This document shows, piece after piece, positions 16,613 to 26,393 of a stretch of 64,000 nucleotides of DNA. The stretch lies in contig CAWHJF010000016.1 of the NCBI GenBank assembly GCA_963829575.1, positions 310,001 through 374,000 of the forward strand, given 5' to 3'. The notes beneath the pieces are model-generated. The model worked only from the letters and a program-made list of their open reading frames with translations, made no database searches and was not told the origin of the DNA. The translations under genes were made by a program, and so were the position numbers. The first letter of the stretch is position 1, and each line of letters opens with the position of its first letter. The DNA is from KACC-23026 sp963829575 (lineage in GTDB: Bacteria; Bacillota; Bacilli; Bacillales; Sporolactobacillaceae).

Positions 16613-17710
16613 TTATTCGACTTTTTCAAGCCTCGAATTCGGTCTATAGGATCTTCCAGCCTTGGCTTGTGGGTTTCCATTAAGTAAGACATTATCCCCA
16701 GTAAAGCCAATGTTGATCTTAAGTAAACTACTTCCAATGCCGTAGAGATCAACCGGAACATTCAGTTTCTCAAAGGTTTTGATTTTTTCCATTGTAAAGC
16801 CACCAGATGCCATGATCTTGATGTGATGAAAGCCTTCTCGGTCAAATGCTTCTCGTAAAGCAAAAATCAACTGAGGATTAACCCCCCTTGGATCAAATTT
16901 GCCAAGGACATCTTGGTTTTTAAAGAAATATTGATCAACCATGTTATGAGAGGTGTCAATGCGCACGGCTTTTAAGAGATCGCCAAATTCATGAGCGAGT
17001 TTTAAACTGTCTTCAATGACATTATTATTATAGTCCACTAACGCAACAAGGTCATCATCTGGATAGGTTTCATGATACGCATGGGTTGCAGCCACGACAT
17101 CGCCTTCGAACAATTGGATTAAGGCGTGAGGCATCGTTCCCATCCCCTGTTTGCCCCACCATTCGTTCATCGCATGGGTCGCCTGAGCTGTTGCCCCACC
17201 AATATGAGCAGAATAGCCATCACCCGCTTGCTGCATGAAATGATCATCACGGTCACCCATGAAAATAACTGGTTTTTGAATCCCAGAAGCTCGAGCGGCT
17301 TTTGCAACATTATAGACGTTTGTTGCTACGGACGTCCGTCTTGACAAGATTCCATCGATCAAACCTTCTAAAAAACCAAAGTTTTGATACGGACCTGTGA
17401 GTGTAAGGACGGTTTCATAGGGGGAGATTTTATCTCCATCCTTTAAAGCATGAATTTCAAGGGAATCGACATCTCTTCCAAAGGTTCTAACAAGGGCGAT
17501 CGCCTCATCAACACCGCATAAGACGGCTTCCTCTTTCTGAAAAAATTGCATTGTAACTACGTTATCAGGTTTAAAATCCTTGGCGATTTTACAGGACTTT
17601 AAAAAATAAACCGCAGAAAACCAGCCTTCCCCTACTCGTTGATCGAACTTAAACGTTTTATTCGTTAAGCGTTGAATTTTACCTTGCAATTTGAGTTCAA
17701 TTTCCTTCAT
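16613..17710 (-). CDS. pncB: Nicotinate phosphoribosyltransferase (short class)
   Basis: Converts nicotinate and phosphoribosyl pyrophosphate to nicotinate mononucleotide in NAD salvage. The 365-residue product matches the compact nicotinate phosphoribosyltransferase/quinolinate-type fold: FKFDQRVGEGWFSAVYF near the N-terminus, LEGLIDGILSRRTSVATN, FMGDRDDHFMQQAGDGYSAHIGG and the phosphate-binding C-terminal KIMASGGFTMEKI and DLYGIGSSL. It is much shorter than the 490-residue PncB of B. subtilis, so it represents the other subgroup. The ATG at 17710 has SD AAGGAG; a GTG further upstream does not. It is not in this place in B. subtilis, so it is an insertion between murC and sftA. Confidence 0.87.
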   Translation of the reverse strand: MKEIELKLQGKIQRLTNKTFKFDQRVGEGWFSAVYFLKSCKIAKDFKPDNVVTMQFFQKEEAVLCGVDEAIALVRTFGRDVDSLEIHALKDGDKISPYETVLTLTGPYQNFGFLEGLIDGILSRRTSVATNVYNVAKAARASGIQKPVIFMGDRDDHFMQQAGDGYSAHIGGATAQATHAMNEWWGKQGMGTMPHALIQLFEGDVVAATHAYHETYPDDDLVALVDYNNNVIEDSLKLAHEFGDLLKAVRIDTSHNMVDQYFFKNQDVLGKFDPRGVNPQLIFALREAFDREGFHHIKIMASGGFTMEKIKTFEKLNVPVDLYGIGSSLLKINIGFTGDNVLLNGNPQAKAGRSYRPNSRLEKVE

Positions 17711-17929
17711 TATCAAAAGCTCCTTATAAACCACGACTCATAGTGTCAATAGAATAGTTATAATTTCAATTTTAACTTTTAAAAAATGAACCGCCACTGT
17801 CAACTGCCAGTGTCTAGGGACTAGCACCGCATGACTGCGCCGGTTTTTAAATCGAAAATACCGTTTTTAATTTTACCTTTATTCTTTACAATTGTAAAAG
17901 AATAATGCATAAAAACACGTTTTCTATTC

Positions 17930-20236
17930 TTATAGATCATTTTCAAACGTTTGTAAGTCCATTAACACTTGCCTTGGTTTTGACCCATTTGACTCGGAGA
18001 TGACAGAGGCGGCCTCTAACTGATCCACCAAGCGTGCGGCCCGATTATAACCAATGCGGAACCGTCTTTGGAGACTCGAGACGGAAGCTTGTCCTTGCTC
18101 AATCACAAATTGAGCGGCCTCTTCAAATAATTCATCCTCTTCTTGATCCCATGACGGTTTGTCCTGAAGGTCACCTGCATGAAAAAGAAATTCAGGGCGA
18201 GCTTGAGTACCAAACGTTTCGGTTACCCGTTCAATTTCCTCATCCGTGATAAACGTTCCTTGAAGCCTTAACAAACTCCTCGATCCATTTTCCGAGAATA
18301 AAAGATCGCCTTGACCTAAAAGGCGCTCGGCTCCACTCATATCCAAAATCGTTCTGGAATCCGCCTGAGAAGATACGCTAAAGGCAATACGGGTTGGAAT
18401 ATTAGATTTGATCAAGCCGGTAATCACATCCACCGAAGGACGTTGTGTCGCCAATAACATATGAATGCCGGCTGCTCGGGCTTTTTGGGCAATTCGACAA
18501 ATCGCGGCTTCCACTTCTTGAGGGCTCGTCATCATGAGGTCAGCAAGTTCATCAATGACAATCACCAAATACGGAAGTTTTTCCCCGTTGATCTTTCCAG
18601 ACTGAACCAGTTCGTTATAACGGGAAAGGTCCCGCACACCGGTCTCGGCAAACACTTGATAGCGATTTTCCATCTCATCCACTGCCCATTTTAGCGCCAA
18701 TGAGGCTTCTCTTGGCTGGGTAATCACAGGTGCAGCCAAATGTGGCATTTCCCGATAAGCCGCAAGCTCCACCACTTTTGGATCAATAAGAATAAACCTT
18801 AATTCATCTGGTGTCGCTTTATAAATTAAGCTTAAAATCAACGAGTGAATACAGACGCTTTTTCCAGATCCTGTCGCTCCTGCAATCAAACCATGTGGCA
18901 TTTTGGCCAGGTCCGTCACAATGTGTTGGCCAGTGAGATCTTGTCCAAGCACAGCCGTTAATGGGGAATAAGATTTCGCATAGGGCTCCGATTGCAATAA
19001 TGCTTTAAGATGAACGGGGAGCCGGTGCGCATTGGGAATCTCAATTCCAACCGTATTTTTTCCTGTAATAGGCGCAATTCGGATTTGTTTGGCTGACAAA
19101 GTTAATTTAAGATCCTCTGTTAAACTCACGACTTTGTTTACTTTAACACCAGGATGCAGACGGATCTCAAAACGAGTTACAGTTGGACCTTTTGTATAAC
19201 CCACAACATCGGCTTTTACATTAAAGTTTTGAAGCGACTCACTCAACAATTCACGTTTCTCTTCGATCCAAAGATCGTCATCTAGAGACGCGACAGGCGC
19301 CACGTCATTAAGTAATCCCAACGAAAAAGCGCGTAGAGATTGACTATTAGGCGTGGTCGCCGATCTTCGCCGATCGGATTGATACATCATGACATTATAA
19401 GGAATGGCAGACTTACGCGGCGGTTCCTTTACCCGATCTTGTTCCGGTCCTCTAAGTGACGGCTCCATTCGTGAATCGGCGTTCTCTTGATCATGACCAA
19501 GATCCGCTGTTTCGGACGCTTCGATTGGAATAGCGTTTTGAGGCGCTTCCTCCGTTTTGGTTGGATCCACAACTTGTTCTAAAATAGAAGAATGGGCCGG
19601 CTCTTGTGGTTCCTCACAATCCACTGGTACGGGTTCCGGAATTCCCTCGTTCTTAACCTCTTGAACAAAAGAACCCTCTTCAGGAGGAGTGGTGACTTGG
19701 TCAAACTCACTCCTATTTTCCGTTTTCATGGTATGGCCCATAAACGAAGGTTCGTCACTCACAGTCTTTTGGGGTCTCTCAAAATGAACAGAGGGCCTCT
19801 TGTTATACCCATAAATAGGTGATGGAACAGTTGAAACCGCAAACCGACGTTTGACGGGAGCATTTTGAGTAGGTTCTTTCGGTTGATTAGGTGTTTTACG
19901 ATCCATCTCATGGTGAGCGTTCTCAGGTTTCCTAACAGCCTCTCGTTTTCTAAATGAGGCGGTACCCAATTGCTCCTCTTTTTCAAAACGTATGGGGTGT
20001 GACTGGTTCTTGGTTCTATAAGAGTTTCCAAAAAGTCCCGAGTCCTGATCGGTGGATCTGCGAATAAGCTTCACTTCAAAAATCCGATGAGGATCTTCCA
20101 ATCGCCCTTTGCTTTGTGATGGATTGGAACGCTTAGTTGACGAGTTCTGACCTATTTTTTCATTCGAGGATGGATGGATGGGTTCGTCATCAGATTCCTC
20201 TCCCAATCCAAAAAATCGTTTCCACCAACTGGACAT
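17930..20236 (-). CDS. sftA: DNA translocase SftA (FtsK/SpoIIIE family)
   Basis: A septum-associated hexameric ATPase that clears chromosomal DNA from the closing division septum. The 768-residue protein lacks the membrane segments of SpoIIIE and starts MSSWWKRFFGLGEESDDE, as SftA does. A long, charged, low-complexity linker (about 20-310) precedes the motor: Walker A GATGSGKS at 453-460, Walker B VIVIDELADL near 556-566, ATQRPSVDVITG. The C-terminal gamma winged helix (about 700-765) includes SSLQRRFRIGYNRAARL, which recognises KOPS/SRS-type sequences. Shorter than B. subtilis SftA (about 950), mostly in the linker. SD GGTGA is modest. First minus-strand neighbour downstream of ytpR with a 33-bp gap. 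Confidence 0.93.
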   Translation of the reverse strand: MSSWWKRFFGLGEESDDEPIHPSSNEKIGQNSSTKRSNPSQSKGRLEDPHRIFEVKLIRRSTDQDSGLFGNSYRTKNQSHPIRFEKEEQLGTASFRKREAVRKPENAHHEMDRKTPNQPKEPTQNAPVKRRFAVSTVPSPIYGYNKRPSVHFERPQKTVSDEPSFMGHTMKTENRSEFDQVTTPPEEGSFVQEVKNEGIPEPVPVDCEEPQEPAHSSILEQVVDPTKTEEAPQNAIPIEASETADLGHDQENADSRMEPSLRGPEQDRVKEPPRKSAIPYNVMMYQSDRRRSATTPNSQSLRAFSLGLLNDVAPVASLDDDLWIEEKRELLSESLQNFNVKADVVGYTKGPTVTRFEIRLHPGVKVNKVVSLTEDLKLTLSAKQIRIAPITGKNTVGIEIPNAHRLPVHLKALLQSEPYAKSYSPLTAVLGQDLTGQHIVTDLAKMPHGLIAGATGSGKSVCIHSLILSLIYKATPDELRFILIDPKVVELAAYREMPHLAAPVITQPREASLALKWAVDEMENRYQVFAETGVRDLSRYNELVQSGKINGEKLPYLVIVIDELADLMMTSPQEVEAAICRIAQKARAAGIHMLLATQRPSVDVITGLIKSNIPTRIAFSVSSQADSRTILDMSGAERLLGQGDLLFSENGSRSLLRLQGTFITDEEIERVTETFGTQARPEFLFHAGDLQDKPSWDQEEDELFEEAAQFVIEQGQASVSSLQRRFRIGYNRAARLVDQLEAASVISESNGSKPRQVLMDLQTFENDL

Positions 20237-20269
20237 ATCGTCACCATTCTTTCTTTTAAAAACTACTTA

Positions 20270-20896
20270 TCAGCTTTCTTGATGATAAGTCCAAAAATCC
20301 GCTCCAACCGGAGCCTCTTCACTCAATACGAGAATGCCCTTCTTCTGTGGGGCATTTGGCAATTCTAATTCTCTTGCCGAACAAATCATACCCGAAGACG
20401 GAATACCTCGAAGTTCTGCATCTTTAATAAGTGTCCCACTTGGCATCAAAGCCCCAACACGAGCCACAACCACCTTTTGGCCAGCCTCAACATTTGGCGC
20501 ACCGCATACGATTTGAACCTGTTCCTCTCCCAAATCCACCTGACAAATATTCAACTTATCCGCGTCAGGATGGGCTTCCTTGGTCTCAACCCGACCAATA
20601 ATAAAATCTGGAAGCTCGTCTATCTGAAGCGGTGAATGCCCTAATTTGGTAAGTTGTTCATTAAGAACCACTACATCTTCATCAGTCGGAAACCATTTTC
20701 CCTTCTGACCGGATAATCCACTCAAATAACTAGAAGCATGAAATAAATTGTAACCGAGCACGCGATTGGTCCCCTTCTCAGTTAGAACAGCCAAATCTGC
20801 TTCTCTTTTAACCTCTGTTTCCTGTGCTTGATCTTGTAGAAGATCCACGAGCAAGACGTCTCCGACACCTTCTGGATTATAGAAAAAAATGGTCAT
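20270..20896 (-). CDS. ytpR: YtpR, tRNA-binding-domain protein
   Basis: A stand-alone protein with an OB-fold EMAP/tRNA-binding domain like that of PheT; its precise role is not established. The 208-residue product has an N-terminal DUF4479-type half (1-95) and the tRNA-binding domain from about 98: DFIIGRVETKEAHPDADKLNICQVDLG, IVCGAPNVEAGQKVVVARVGA, LRGIPSSGMICSARELEL. SD AAAGGATGA precedes the ATG. The order ytpQ-ytpR-sftA with short gaps matches the B. subtilis ytpPQRT cluster and implies cotranscription. Confidence 0.92.
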   Translation of the reverse strand: MTIFFYNPEGVGDVLLVDLLQDQAQETEVKREADLAVLTEKGTNRVLGYNLFHASSYLSGLSGQKGKWFPTDEDVVVLNEQLTKLGHSPLQIDELPDFIIGRVETKEAHPDADKLNICQVDLGEEQVQIVCGAPNVEAGQKVVVARVGALMPSGTLIKDAELRGIPSSGMICSARELELPNAPQKKGILVLSEEAPVGADFWTYHQES

Positions 20897-20913
20897 CTTT
20901 GATTGTCATCCTT

Positions 20914-21720
20914 TCATTCTTCGTCAATCGGTTTATTTTTTGCCATAATAAAAATCGGTCGCATGGCACCTTCCTCATATAAAAACGGAAGAGAGGTAAT
21001 GGGAATATTGCCATTTGTAAAGAAATGCATCGCCATCTGAGCGAGCACGTCATACCCCTTATTGTTTTGCAAATCCGCAAAAATCAAAACATCTTGGTGC
21101 GGGATCGCGCACGCCATGGTTCCCGTAATCTTCTCCCTCATATCCTCTAGCAACGCTTGATTTAAAATGCGACTCGCATCGTAACCGTCATTATAATTTA
21201 TAAAGTAGAAGGTATTCCCCGCCACCTCATCTTTCTTCGGCTCAATCGGGAGTGAACGCAGGTTAAAACGGGCCATTTCATCTAATTCTTTTGCGCCAAT
21301 TCCATTCTGTTCTAAAAATGGTTCCTCAATCAGTTTGTAGGTGTTACCAAGATCCAGCGCATAATAGATGCGCGATTCAGCGGTATGCTCCCGTGTGACC
21401 AAGCGCTTTCCGTCAGAGGTATGCTCTGGAAATGAAGTCGAGCGCATAACCGGAAAAAGTCGTTTTTGATAATCGGGAACGGTCTCCTCGGTTTCAGCCA
21501 TAGCCTGAACCGCTTCAGACACATAATAGACCACTTCTTCAATGGCCAATTCACGTTCCTCTTCATATCTTGCACAAATCCCAGATAGAGAGAGCGTCAC
21601 GCCTTTTTGGGTAGACAAATCTTTCACGCTTAACTTTTCTTCTTTTTTGTCGTATGTAATCTCGCGGTTTTCCGCTTTAAGACGCTCTTTTAATAGAGCG
21701 GCCATGTCCTTTTCTTTCAT
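20914..21720 (-). CDS. ytpQ: DUF1444 protein YtpQ
   Basis: A conserved Bacillales protein of unknown function. The 268-residue product is soluble, with family features YDKKEEKLSVKD, YYVSEAVQAM, LFPVMRSTSFPEHT, FINYNDGYDASRILN and PHQDVLIFADLQNNKGYDVLAQMAMHFF. SD GGAGGGA precedes the ATG. It is the first gene of a ytpQ-ytpR-sftA operon. In B. subtilis the thioredoxin-like ytpP comes immediately before it; here that place is taken by a divergently transcribed chemoreceptor gene. Confidence 0.9.
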   Translation of the reverse strand: MKEKDMAALLKERLKAENREITYDKKEEKLSVKDLSTQKGVTLSLSGICARYEEERELAIEEVVYYVSEAVQAMAETEETVPDYQKRLFPVMRSTSFPEHTSDGKRLVTREHTAESRIYYALDLGNTYKLIEEPFLEQNGIGAKELDEMARFNLRSLPIEPKKDEVAGNTFYFINYNDGYDASRILNQALLEDMREKITGTMACAIPHQDVLIFADLQNNKGYDVLAQMAMHFFTNGNIPITSLPFLYEEGAMRPIFIMAKNKPIDEE

Positions 21721-21804
21721 ACAATCCCTCCAATCGGAGTCTAATCTTCATTTTACCATGTCTTCTTCGATAGAAAAACATTTAGAAATGTTTTTAAAAT
21801 CTGT

Positions 21805-21831
21805 TAAAAACTTTCCCATTATGACCGAAAT
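21805..21831 (+). promoter_or_regulatory. Sigma-D-like promoter of the chemoreceptor gene
   Basis: TAAA (21805-21808), 15-bp spacer, ACCGAAAT (21824-21831), compared with the sigma-D consensus TAAA-N15-GCCGATAT: 4 of 4 and 6 of 8 matches. It stands 57 bp before the ATG of a methyl-accepting chemotaxis protein, a class typically in the motility regulon. Confidence 0.6.
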
Positions 21832-21887
21832 ACTTTTTAGAACATACTATTAAACAATTTAAACCAGAGGTTAGGGGGGGTTTCTTC

Positions 21888-23993
21888 ATGAATGGAACAA
21901 TCAAACGGAAAATACAATTGCTACTCTGGGGGAGTCTAGCAGGAATTTTAATTTTAGCCATCTTTATTTTAATCGCAACATTTACCCAAAGGTCTGTGGA
22001 CGGAAGAGTAAGCTCGATCGACTCAACGGTGCTCACAGCTAAGTCCATCAGCAACGCAATGTCTAATGCACAGGCTGACTATGGCGCTTACAAGAACGCA
22101 CCGTCTGATGCAGGGGTAACCAGAGTAAACAAAGACATTGCTGATCTCGAGAAACAGATTGCTGTTCTTGACGCAAAAAAGGTAAGCGCTAACGAACTCA
22201 AAACTTTGAAGCGTGATGTCTCAACTTATAAGTCAAGTTTCAAAAATTATGTCACCATTAATAAGATGACAGGCTATAATGACACGAGTGGTTCTAGAGG
22301 AACGGTAACGAAAATGCAAGGTGAATTATTAACCCTCATGGCTAAAACGAATAATATACCCGTTCTAGTCGAATATAATACCTTTCAACACGTTGCCAAC
22401 AAAACGGTTTTAGATCCATCTTCCAAAAACTGGACAAATTTTTCGAAAGAAGCCAACTCTTTCGATTATCTTGTCTCTAAAAACCTGAACACCTCACTTC
22501 AATCCGACTACAATCAGATCATGTTGGATTATAAGAGCGCGGTGGAAGATTTAAACGGCCATTATAATCTCACCATGATGCTTATGAAGAAATTTGATCA
22601 AAGTGCTGGCCAGGTTCAAAAAACGTCCACGGACATAGTCAACACATTAAATCAGCAACGTACTGGATTAATGCATTTACAATCTCTCGTACAAAACATT
22701 ATTTTAATTTTAATGATTCTATTAAGTTTAGCCACCATTATTGCACTCGTTCTATTTGGAAATCGTTTAATTCAATCTGTTATGACAGCGATTGACGTTC
22801 TGAAAAAAGGGGCCGAGCATTTGGGCAAAGGTCAGTTAAAATATCGCGTTCCTCTTATAGGAAATGATGAATTAACTGAATTAGCAGGTGCTTTTAACCA
22901 AATGGCTGCAAATATGGAACTCACGATCGAACAGGTTTTGTACGCGACGGACACGCTATCCTCCTCGTCACAAAATTTGGCCGCGATCTCTCAAGAGACC
23001 AGCGCCCAATCGATTGAAGTCAATGAAGCGATTCAACAAGTCGCAGCCGGTGCACAAACCCAGGCTGAACACTTGGAAGATGGAATGGAATTGATTCAAT
23101 CCGTAACAATGGCGATCAATGATACAGCTTCGTTAAGCGATGAGATCGATTCCCAATCTCAAAACGCCCAATTGGTTAGTCAAAAGGGGATATCCGTTAT
23201 CACGGAGTTGGAGACCACCACGAACCAATTCCTGCAGATTACCAAATTACTTGTTGGAGATATTCAAGAAGTAGCCAAGCAATCTGAGGAGATTAATTCG
23301 ATTTTGAAGATTATTCAAGACATCTCGAAAAACACGGATCTTTTGGCCCTCAATGCCGCGATTGAATCGGCGCGAGCAGGTGAAGCTGGTAGAGGATTTG
23401 CGGTCGTTTCACAAGAAATTCGCAAGCTTGCCGAACGTTCTAAGAAAGAGACGCAAACGATTCAGTCTGTAATTATTGCCATTACAAAACGGTTAAGGGC
23501 ACTCTCTGAAGAAACAACGAAATTGAACCAGTTTTCAAACGAACAGGAACAAGGCGTGAAAGAAACACGCCATGCCTTCAATGGGATTGCCGATAATGTC
23601 ACAGCCATTACGACCAAAGTTGGATCCATTCAAGATGCCGTGACTAAGGTGACAAATACCACTCAGGACCTCACCCGAAAATTGGAAGAAATCAGTGCCA
23701 TCTCAGAAGAAACAGCCGCAAGCACACAGCAGGTTTCCGCTTCGAGTGTTGCGCAAACCGAAGCGATCGAACAGGTCAATGAAGCTGCAATTGGTTTACA
23801 AGACATTGCCGTTGCTTTAGAGAAAGAAGTGGTCAAGTTTGACCTTGAAACCACCACTTTCGAAGAAGAGCGTCCACTAGAGGCGCGTGAGGACATCGAC
23901 ATTCCATCCGCCTATGAAGAAGCGGCTGCCACTCTATCCACCGAAGAAGAGACTGAAACGGATCAAGAGGACAACTCAGAAAAGCACAGCTAA
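21888..23993 (+). CDS. Methyl-accepting chemotaxis protein
   Basis: A transmembrane chemoreceptor that signals through CheW/CheA. The 701-residue protein has TM1 at about 11-31, a helical extracellular ligand-binding region (32-268, four-helix-bundle type), TM2 at about 270-291, a HAMP linker (292-345) and a long cytoplasmic signalling helix. The hairpin tip NTDLLALNAAIESARAGEAGRGFAVVSQEIRKLAERS lies at 482-518 and is nearly invariant. The C-terminal 40 residues are very acidic; no CheR-binding pentapeptide is visible. SD AGGTTAGGGGGG precedes the ATG. Ligand unknown. It replaces ytpP at this site, has a sigma-D-like promoter and its own terminator. Confidence 0.93.
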   Translation: MNGTIKRKIQLLLWGSLAGILILAIFILIATFTQRSVDGRVSSIDSTVLTAKSISNAMSNAQADYGAYKNAPSDAGVTRVNKDIADLEKQIAVLDAKKVSANELKTLKRDVSTYKSSFKNYVTINKMTGYNDTSGSRGTVTKMQGELLTLMAKTNNIPVLVEYNTFQHVANKTVLDPSSKNWTNFSKEANSFDYLVSKNLNTSLQSDYNQIMLDYKSAVEDLNGHYNLTMMLMKKFDQSAGQVQKTSTDIVNTLNQQRTGLMHLQSLVQNIILILMILLSLATIIALVLFGNRLIQSVMTAIDVLKKGAEHLGKGQLKYRVPLIGNDELTELAGAFNQMAANMELTIEQVLYATDTLSSSSQNLAAISQETSAQSIEVNEAIQQVAAGAQTQAEHLEDGMELIQSVTMAINDTASLSDEIDSQSQNAQLVSQKGISVITELETTTNQFLQITKLLVGDIQEVAKQSEEINSILKIIQDISKNTDLLALNAAIESARAGEAGRGFAVVSQEIRKLAERSKKETQTIQSVIIAITKRLRALSEETTKLNQFSNEQEQGVKETRHAFNGIADNVTAITTKVGSIQDAVTKVTNTTQDLTRKLEEISAISEETAASTQQVSASSVAQTEAIEQVNEAAIGLQDIAVALEKEVVKFDLETTTFEEERPLEAREDIDIPSAYEEAAATLSTEEETETDQEDNSEKHS

Positions 23994-24020
23994 TGGATCC
24001 GTTCGTTCTAAATGAAAATT

Positions 24021-24080
24021 AAAACACCACTTGATTTGTGTCATGGAGAATGTGACAACAATTAGGTGGTGTTTGCTTTT
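24021..24080 (+). terminator. Intrinsic terminator after the chemoreceptor gene
   Basis: AAACACCAC near 24022 pairs with GTGGTGTTT near 24066, with an inner TTGTGTCA/TGTGACAA helix, then GCTTTTC. It lies between convergent genes. Confidence 0.7.
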
Positions 24081-24089
24081 CAATTGATT

Positions 24090-24599
24090 TTAATGAAGGG
24101 TTACAGAGTGGACAATTTTTTCCATATTTGGAGCGAGTTTCGTCAGTTCAGCAAGCGATGCTTTCGTTGAAACCTTAACCCCTCCTCGATCCACAATTAA
24201 CTCATATTGGTCTTTCTCCAATTTCCGAATGATGACATAACTAAATGAATGAGTGTCACTCATCGTTTGGTGGACGTCACTTTTATTTAGAGCATTTTGA
24301 TCGTTTTTATAGTTCACCTGGCTCTTTGGCCCTTCATTCCCATTTACAAAAAGAATGTAAAGGTGACCCGAGTGATCCCTAAAAATAATATTGCTTTGTC
24401 CAGTGGATTGAACTTTATAAGTACTTGGAAGGTAATAAGAGAATGATTTCGCTTCGTGATTCGTCTTGATGGGGGGATGTCCCCATTCCTTTTTCATCGA
24501 ATCCACAATTTGGTTTGCCACATGACCTTTTGTGGTACAGGCAACGAGAAACACCCCTATACACATCACAAGCCCAACTTTAACGAGTGATTTCGACAT
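24090..24599 (-). CDS. Putative lipoprotein of unknown function
   Basis: I do not recognise the family. The 169-residue product has a lipoprotein signal peptide: basic start MSKSLVK, hydrophobic core and lipobox LVAC with Cys21, followed by TTKGHVANQ. The mature part (about 148 residues) is a mixed alpha/beta domain with FSYYLPSTYKVQSTGQSNIIFRD, LYILFVNGNEG and YELIVDRGGVKVS, suggesting a small surface-anchored sensor or assembly factor, but no catalytic motif is evident. It is convergent with the chemoreceptor gene and not obviously cotranscribed with its neighbours. Confidence 0.7.
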   Translation of the reverse strand: MSKSLVKVGLVMCIGVFLVACTTKGHVANQIVDSMKKEWGHPPIKTNHEAKSFSYYLPSTYKVQSTGQSNIIFRDHSGHLYILFVNGNEGPKSQVNYKNDQNALNKSDVHQTMSDTHSFSYVIIRKLEKDQYELIVDRGGVKVSTKASLAELTKLAPNMEKIVHSVTLH

Positions 24600-24759
24600 G
24601 ATTCGCCTCCTCTAGAACTCATCATACCACAAAATCGGCCTCATTCGATGGTCAATTCGACTGCCTTTATTTGACTTTTTTTACTAGAAAAAGGAAGCTG
24701 ATAAAGGAAGCATGATCTCCTTCCTTAGGTCAACCTCCTCAGTCTGTTATTCCGATTTG

Positions 24760-25254
24760 TTAAGCTTGAGAAAACAATAGTTTGGTGACGTGCGTAAACA
24801 TCTCGACCCGTGTGACCTCGCCGTGTGTCAAGATCCCAATTGCACCTAAATGAAGGCGAACACCTTTTGTTTTGGCATAGTCATCCATGACATCTCCAAG
24901 CTCCATCCCTTGTTTCAAACCCTCAACAATTTTCTGTGGTAATGGAATTCGGGCACCTGAAGCGACATGTACATCTCCCGACCGCGTGGCCAGCGCTCCC
25001 CAATTGCAAAGGTATACCGAATCGCCAACTGTCATAATCCCACCTTCAAGGCCAACCCCAACTTCCGCATCGGGATCCATCTGCAAACAGTTTCGAGCCC
25101 GGTTGATCGCCCCTTGAAGGGTTTCCTCGTCCCCTTTGGGCTGATTGGAAACGTTCGATGGGGCATCGATCCCAACCACCGTACTTCCACTCGGACTTGA
25201 GGCGACAACTGCCTCTACTTTTGCTGGATTCATCGAGCCAACACGTATCCTCAC
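24760..25254 (-). CDS. DUF84 / YjjX-type inosine/xanthosine triphosphatase
   Basis: Members of this family hydrolyse non-canonical purine NTPs (ITP, XTP) and so clean the nucleotide pool. The 164-residue product has the fold's signatures: VGSMNPAKVEAV at 6-17, a Pro/Asn-rich ...APSNVSNQPKGDEETLQGAINRA, VGVGLEGGI at about 86-94 and GAIGILTHGEVTR near 137-149. The start is a GTG with AAGGAAGAGG upstream; no in-frame ATG would do. It lies 68 bp downstream of ytoP on the same strand, a pairing common in Bacillales, so cotranscription is likely. Assignment to substrate is by family only. Confidence 0.82.
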   Translation of the reverse strand: MRIRVGSMNPAKVEAVVASSPSGSTVVGIDAPSNVSNQPKGDEETLQGAINRARNCLQMDPDAEVGVGLEGGIMTVGDSVYLCNWGALATRSGDVHVASGARIPLPQKIVEGLKQGMELGDVMDDYAKTKGVRLHLGAIGILTHGEVTRVEMFTHVTKLLFSQA

Positions 25255-25322
25255 ATTCCTCTTCCTTTCTTCACAAAAACCACTACTCTGACTTCTATAA
25301 ATTAAAAAATTCTATTTAATAC

Positions 25323-26393
25323 TCAATACCCTTTAAGTGATTCAACGGTTGCTCGGTCTGTTGTTTTAACAAGTTCAACTAAAAGGGCTTTAGCTGCCGC
25401 ATAATCGTCCACATGAATAATGGAAGCGGATGTATGAATGTACCGTGAACAAATTCCAATAACAGCTGACGGAACACCATTTAAGTTCGTATGTACTCGA
25501 CCCGCATCCGTTCCACCTTGTGAGATAAAATATTGGTACGGAATCCCATGTGTTTCGGCTGTATCGAGAACCCATTCACGCATCCCTTTGTGCGTCACCA
25601 TAGATCGGTCAAATATACGTAAGAGCGCCCCTTTACCCAATTGACCAAAAGCTTCCTTATCTCCTGACGCATCGTTTGCAGGAGAGGCGTCCAACGCATA
25701 AAATACATCGGGTTGAATCAAGTGTGAAGCCGTTTGGGCACCTCGTAATCCCACCTCTTCTTGAACCGTTGCACCTGAGTACAACGTGTTTGGCAAATCG
25801 AGCCCTTTCACTTCTTTAAGCAATTCTAATGCCAATCCACACCCATAACGATTATCCCAGGCTTTTGCTAGGATTTTTTTCTCATTGGCCATTGGTGTAA
25901 ACGGACAAATTGGAACGATAAATTGACCTTGACGGACACCAATTTTTTCCGCATCCTCACGATCATCTGCTCCGATATCGATCAGCATGTTTTTAATATC
26001 CATCGGTTTATTTCGAACGGCATCATCTAATAAATGTGGTGGAATCGAGCCGATGACTCCCGTGATCGGACCGTTCGGCGTCATAATTTGGACACGTTGC
26101 GCTAACAAAACTTGGCTCCACCAGCCGCCAAGCGGTTGAAAGCGAATCATGCCGTTTTCGGTGATTTGACTCACCATAAAACCGACTTCGTCCATATGGC
26201 CGGCCACCATGACGCGTGGACCTTCTTCTGGCCCTTTTTTGACACCAAAAACACTGCCTAAATTGTCTTGTATAATCTCATCACTAACCTTTTCCAATTC
26301 CGTCTTCATAAAAGCTCGAACTTGATGTTCAAACCCTGAAGCTCCTGGAAGCTCTGTTAACGTTTTAAATAAACTTAAAGTACTTTGGTCCAT
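25323..26393 (-). CDS. ytoP: M42-family glutamyl/leucyl aminopeptidase YtoP
   Basis: A cytosolic dimetal aminopeptidase/glucanase-type M42 peptidase. The 356-residue product shows the metal ligands and catalytic residues in order: VAGHMDEVGFMV (His/Asp), KAWDNRYGCGLAL (bridging Asp), GATVQEEVGLRGA (catalytic Glu-Glu), YALDASPAND (Asp) and RYIHTSASIIHVDD (His). The longer frame adds 22 residues; GAAGGG is correctly spaced only for the ATG at 26393, giving MDQSTLSLFKTL. Substrate range not predictable. Same neighbours as in B. subtilis (ytoP next to ytzB). Confidence 0.92.
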   Translation of the reverse strand: MDQSTLSLFKTLTELPGASGFEHQVRAFMKTELEKVSDEIIQDNLGSVFGVKKGPEEGPRVMVAGHMDEVGFMVSQITENGMIRFQPLGGWWSQVLLAQRVQIMTPNGPITGVIGSIPPHLLDDAVRNKPMDIKNMLIDIGADDREDAEKIGVRQGQFIVPICPFTPMANEKKILAKAWDNRYGCGLALELLKEVKGLDLPNTLYSGATVQEEVGLRGAQTASHLIQPDVFYALDASPANDASGDKEAFGQLGKGALLRIFDRSMVTHKGMREWVLDTAETHGIPYQYFISQGGTDAGRVHTNLNGVPSAVIGICSRYIHTSASIIHVDDYAAAKALLVELVKTTDRATVESLKGY

